Assembly (NCBI GenBank): GCA_905250125.1
Contig: CAJNOL010000495.1
Span: forward strand, 62,001 to 126,000
DNA length: 64,000 nucleotides
Source: Rotaria sordida
Taxonomy: Eukaryota; Rotifera; Eurotatoria; Philodinida; Philodinidae
Direction: 5' to 3'
Shown here: positions 62,301 through 64,000 of the stretch, one piece after another
Layout of the letters: every line of letters begins with the position of its first letter
How positions within the stretch are numbered: position 1 is the stretch's first letter
The notes under the pieces: generated by a model
What the model was told of the DNA's origin: nothing
Seen by the model: the letters and a program-made list of their open reading frames with translations, nothing else
Database searches by the model: none
Made by a program: the position numbers and the translations under genes

Positions 62301-64000
62301 TTCAAAAAAGGTATGCCGTCGAAAGCTCTACAAAATTTGTATAGACCAAGTGCTGTAGTGGATCAGAGAAGTCCTCGAAACGTTATCTACATGATGGGAA
62401 GTGATAGTGCTATGTAAGTTGTTTCATTGTGAGTATCAGAAAAACCACTAGAGTAGATAAAAAAGAATTCGATCATACAGCTTTTGTAGAGCTTTTCACG
62501 GCGCATCTTTTGGAAAAAAAATTCAACGTTTTATCATTTACCTAAGTCGAGATATATGCGAAATAAAATATATTACACCAGTACGGATACCCGAAATTTG
62601 GTAAAACAAAAAAATGTCACTTTTTCTCTGATACACTTTTTATACTTCAAACTGCATTTGATGGTCAATGTAAATATATCAAAAGATGCAGCGTATTCCG
62701 GGCTTTCTTCCTATATATAGTAGGTTAATACATAAAAAACGTATATTAATAAAAAACCAAAAACTCGAAGGGCATACTTCCAATGGGCGTGGACTGTATA
62801 CTCGTCACAATAAAATTTACTAAATTTTGAGCTAGGTTGATTTGCTACAAGGATAATTATTAATCAACATTGTTTAAGATTTACTTTACAAATTTAACAA
62901 ACGAATATCAAAATAAAATAATAAAATGAATGGTACCTCATAAAGAACGAATTAATCAACGAATAAATCTTTTCTTTTAACCTTTAGCGTTTAATGTACA
63001 TTTGTTTTTAAAAATATTCCAGCAAGAGAATTTAATAGCTGGTATGATAAAGGTGCGGCTACTTGCAGACATATAAGACGAGTATAGAGCACAACTCCTT
63101 CAAAAGCTTTTTAGGTCGGTATAACCGTCAAAAAATGAGTCATATTTGCTGTTAGAACGAGGACCACTCTTACGTACGAGCAGTATATATCTCTGCTAGT
63201 AACTCTCAGAAGGGAACAGTACATAGTGATTGTTTGGAAATATATTGTGTGCCGATATTTCCATGGAATTTATTGAAACATATACATAATTAAATCAATA
63301 ATTGAGTCTATTTGAAAAGATAAGCACTATATGTTATTATTAATCATGATTAGGTTAGAAGTCTAAATCATATTATTCATATTTAATAATGAGAAAGATC
63401 TCTCCTATCTATAGTTAAAATTCGAATGTTGTTTTAACCATTTATATTGTTGCTAGCCTCTTTGAAAATTTATCGCACCTGTAGGTCGTACAGTAAAAGA
63501 TTAAATTTTATAATTTTGTTTCAGGAAATCAATCTTTATCTACACCGAGCACTACTAAAGGTATTTTAAAGTTTATTCCCATTATGTTTAAAAAACAATT
63601 TTTTTTTATAGAACCATGTATTCCGATTAACTTGGCTGATCGATCATTAATGGCATCCGTAACATCACCAGACTCTAATATAACTGACCTTGCTCCACAA
63701 ATAGTGTCAGGTTCAACTGGTGTTAGTTCATTTGTAAGTGCTCAACCTGAAATAACCTTTCTTTATGGTACACAACATGTTCAAACTTTATATGATATAC
63801 GTGTACCAACTGAAAATTCAAATGTACGTCAAATCGAAACATCATATATTGCATTACCAGATGGTTCAAAGCTTTTAACAGATTCTAAAGGAGATGTCAT
63901 AAGGAATCTATCACCCTTAAATGATCCAACAGTAAAATTAGATCCACCACGTGAAGGAATTTATGGATTTAAAGTAAAAGTTTTATCTACAAGTGATAAT
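53302..64000 (+). CDS. Large secreted protein of repeated, phase-1 domain exons; continues past window
   Basis: Exons: 53302-53366 (signal peptide MHFPLPLLLLLIFHLLISA), 53428-53462, 57790-58209, 58267-58746, 58800-59237, 59290-59346, 59399-59863, 59917-59940, 60001-60489, 60547-60984, 63525-63560 and 63612 to the window end; about 1112 residues so far. The seven long exons each encode one domain of about 140-165 residues, most starting near a Cys (CPDPIDLMA, CRDTNLLG, CIPINLADRS) and ending in a shared pattern such as LRGFRVKLMGCYS, PRDLKLVLNGCF or PKRFRFGVFGCYS. The terminal Cys pair and closing GC recall discoidin (F5/8C)-like folds, but that is inference. Very short Thr-rich linker exons (24-57 bp) sit between some domains. 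An ATG at 57750 could be a second start. Many NxS/T sites are present. Confidence 0.78.
53711..53720. other. Short assembly gap
   Basis: Ten N inside the 4.3-kb second intron of the modular secreted-protein gene. Confidence 0.99.
54090..54335. mobile_element. Small foldback element
   Basis: ACTAGCGACTCATTAGACTTTG and AATCAGATTGGTTAATAATA on the left are matched inverted by CAAAGTCTAGCGAGTCACCAGT and TTATTCTTACCCAATCAGATT on the right. Arms are about 90-100 bp. It is in the long intron of the modular gene. Confidence 0.55.
54830..55105 (+). repeat. Degenerate minisatellite, unit about 20 bp
   Basis: Roughly a dozen imperfect tandem copies of a unit like CCTTATTTCTATACTTAATT (variants TCTAACT, CTATACCTAACC and similar). 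Pyrimidine-rich on the plus strand. Non-coding, in the long intron of the modular gene. Confidence 0.65.
56498..57082. mobile_element. MITE-like element with about 240-bp terminal inverted repeats
   Basis: The left arm from GGGAACGCACTTTTCTCAAA and the right arm ending GAAAAATGCGTTTCCC are inverse copies. They match through ACATACAATGTACAT, TTTTTCTGACTAATA, TAGGCTACAAAACGAAA, TTGATCTATATATGTCACAA and GCTTTCG-CTACTTTTATTTTCG, and more weakly to CAGAGTTACATG. Spacer is only about 100 bp. It is in the long intron of the modular gene. Confidence 0.85.
57564..57575 (+). repeat. Poly-C run
   Basis: Twelve consecutive C in very AT-rich surroundings, 215 bp upstream of the third exon of the modular gene. 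Confidence 0.9.
61821..62798. mobile_element. Large foldback element, arms about 440 bp
   Basis: The left end TACAGTCCACGTCTATTGAA and right end CCAATGGGCGTGGACTGTA are inverse. The arms match closely through TTTTTATTAATATACGTTTT, CTACTATATATAGGAAGAAA, TTGACCATCAAATGCAGTTT, TATATCTCGACTTAGGTAAA and AAGCTCTACAAAAGCTG. The centre (62250-62350) holds a diverged further copy of an arm segment (TATATCTCCACTTGAGAAAA, AAAGCTCTACAAAATT). Flanks read TA-TA, so a TA target duplication is possible. It lies in the 2.5-kb intron 60985-63524 of the modular gene. Confidence 0.85.

Overview
The window is a strongly AT-rich piece of an animal nuclear genome. Genes are split by many short GT-AG introns (mostly about 45-80 bp), and a few introns of 1-4 kb are swollen by repeats. 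SPATA17, a receptor tyrosine phosphatase with fibronectin-III-like repeats, a double-headed maltase-glucoamylase-like enzyme and an animal-type beta carbonic anhydrase all point to a small invertebrate. Base composition and gene compactness fit a rotifer (bdelloid or monogonont) best, but that is inference. I saw no rRNA, tRNA, CRISPR or bacterial operon. Two assembly gaps are present (25910-26009 and 53711-53720).

Layout. 1-10.1 kb: a minus-strand receptor protein tyrosine phosphatase (21 or more exons, 3' end not found). A small tail-anchored-protein gene lies on the opposite strand inside one of its introns. 10.1-14.4 kb: no convincing gene. 14.4-15.3 kb: a minus-strand unknown protein with an acidic repeat tail. 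15.9-16.7 kb: UBC9, the SUMO E2. 18.2-19.3 kb: a BED-finger fragment (minus) beside a gene for a long helical, Ala/Glu-rich protein. 21.0-22.5 kb: WDR55. 23.6-24.4 kb: a four-TM TMEM272-like protein. 25.3-25.7 kb: a small low-complexity protein next to a gap. 26.7-39.5 kb: one 14-exon minus-strand gene for a tandem GH31 glucosidase with two trefoil modules. 41.9-42.9 kb: beta carbonic anhydrase. 43.1-43.9 kb: a decayed gene. 46.5-48.0 kb: SPATA17. 53.3 kb to the window end: a large secreted modular protein whose downstream domain exons all start and end in phase 1, continuing past base 64000.

The most unusual layer is non-coding. At least fourteen long inverted-repeat (foldback, MITE-like) elements of about 250-1400 bp fill introns and intergenic DNA. 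None carries a recognisable transposase. Several share an internal core, two are clear copies of each other 34 kb apart, and one palindrome with arms of nearly 600 bp sits in the intron that splits the second GH31 active-site motif.

The genes are unrelated housekeeping, digestive and surface genes with no operon-like logic. All coordinates and splice joins were worked out by eye from reading frame, GT-AG sites and family conservation.
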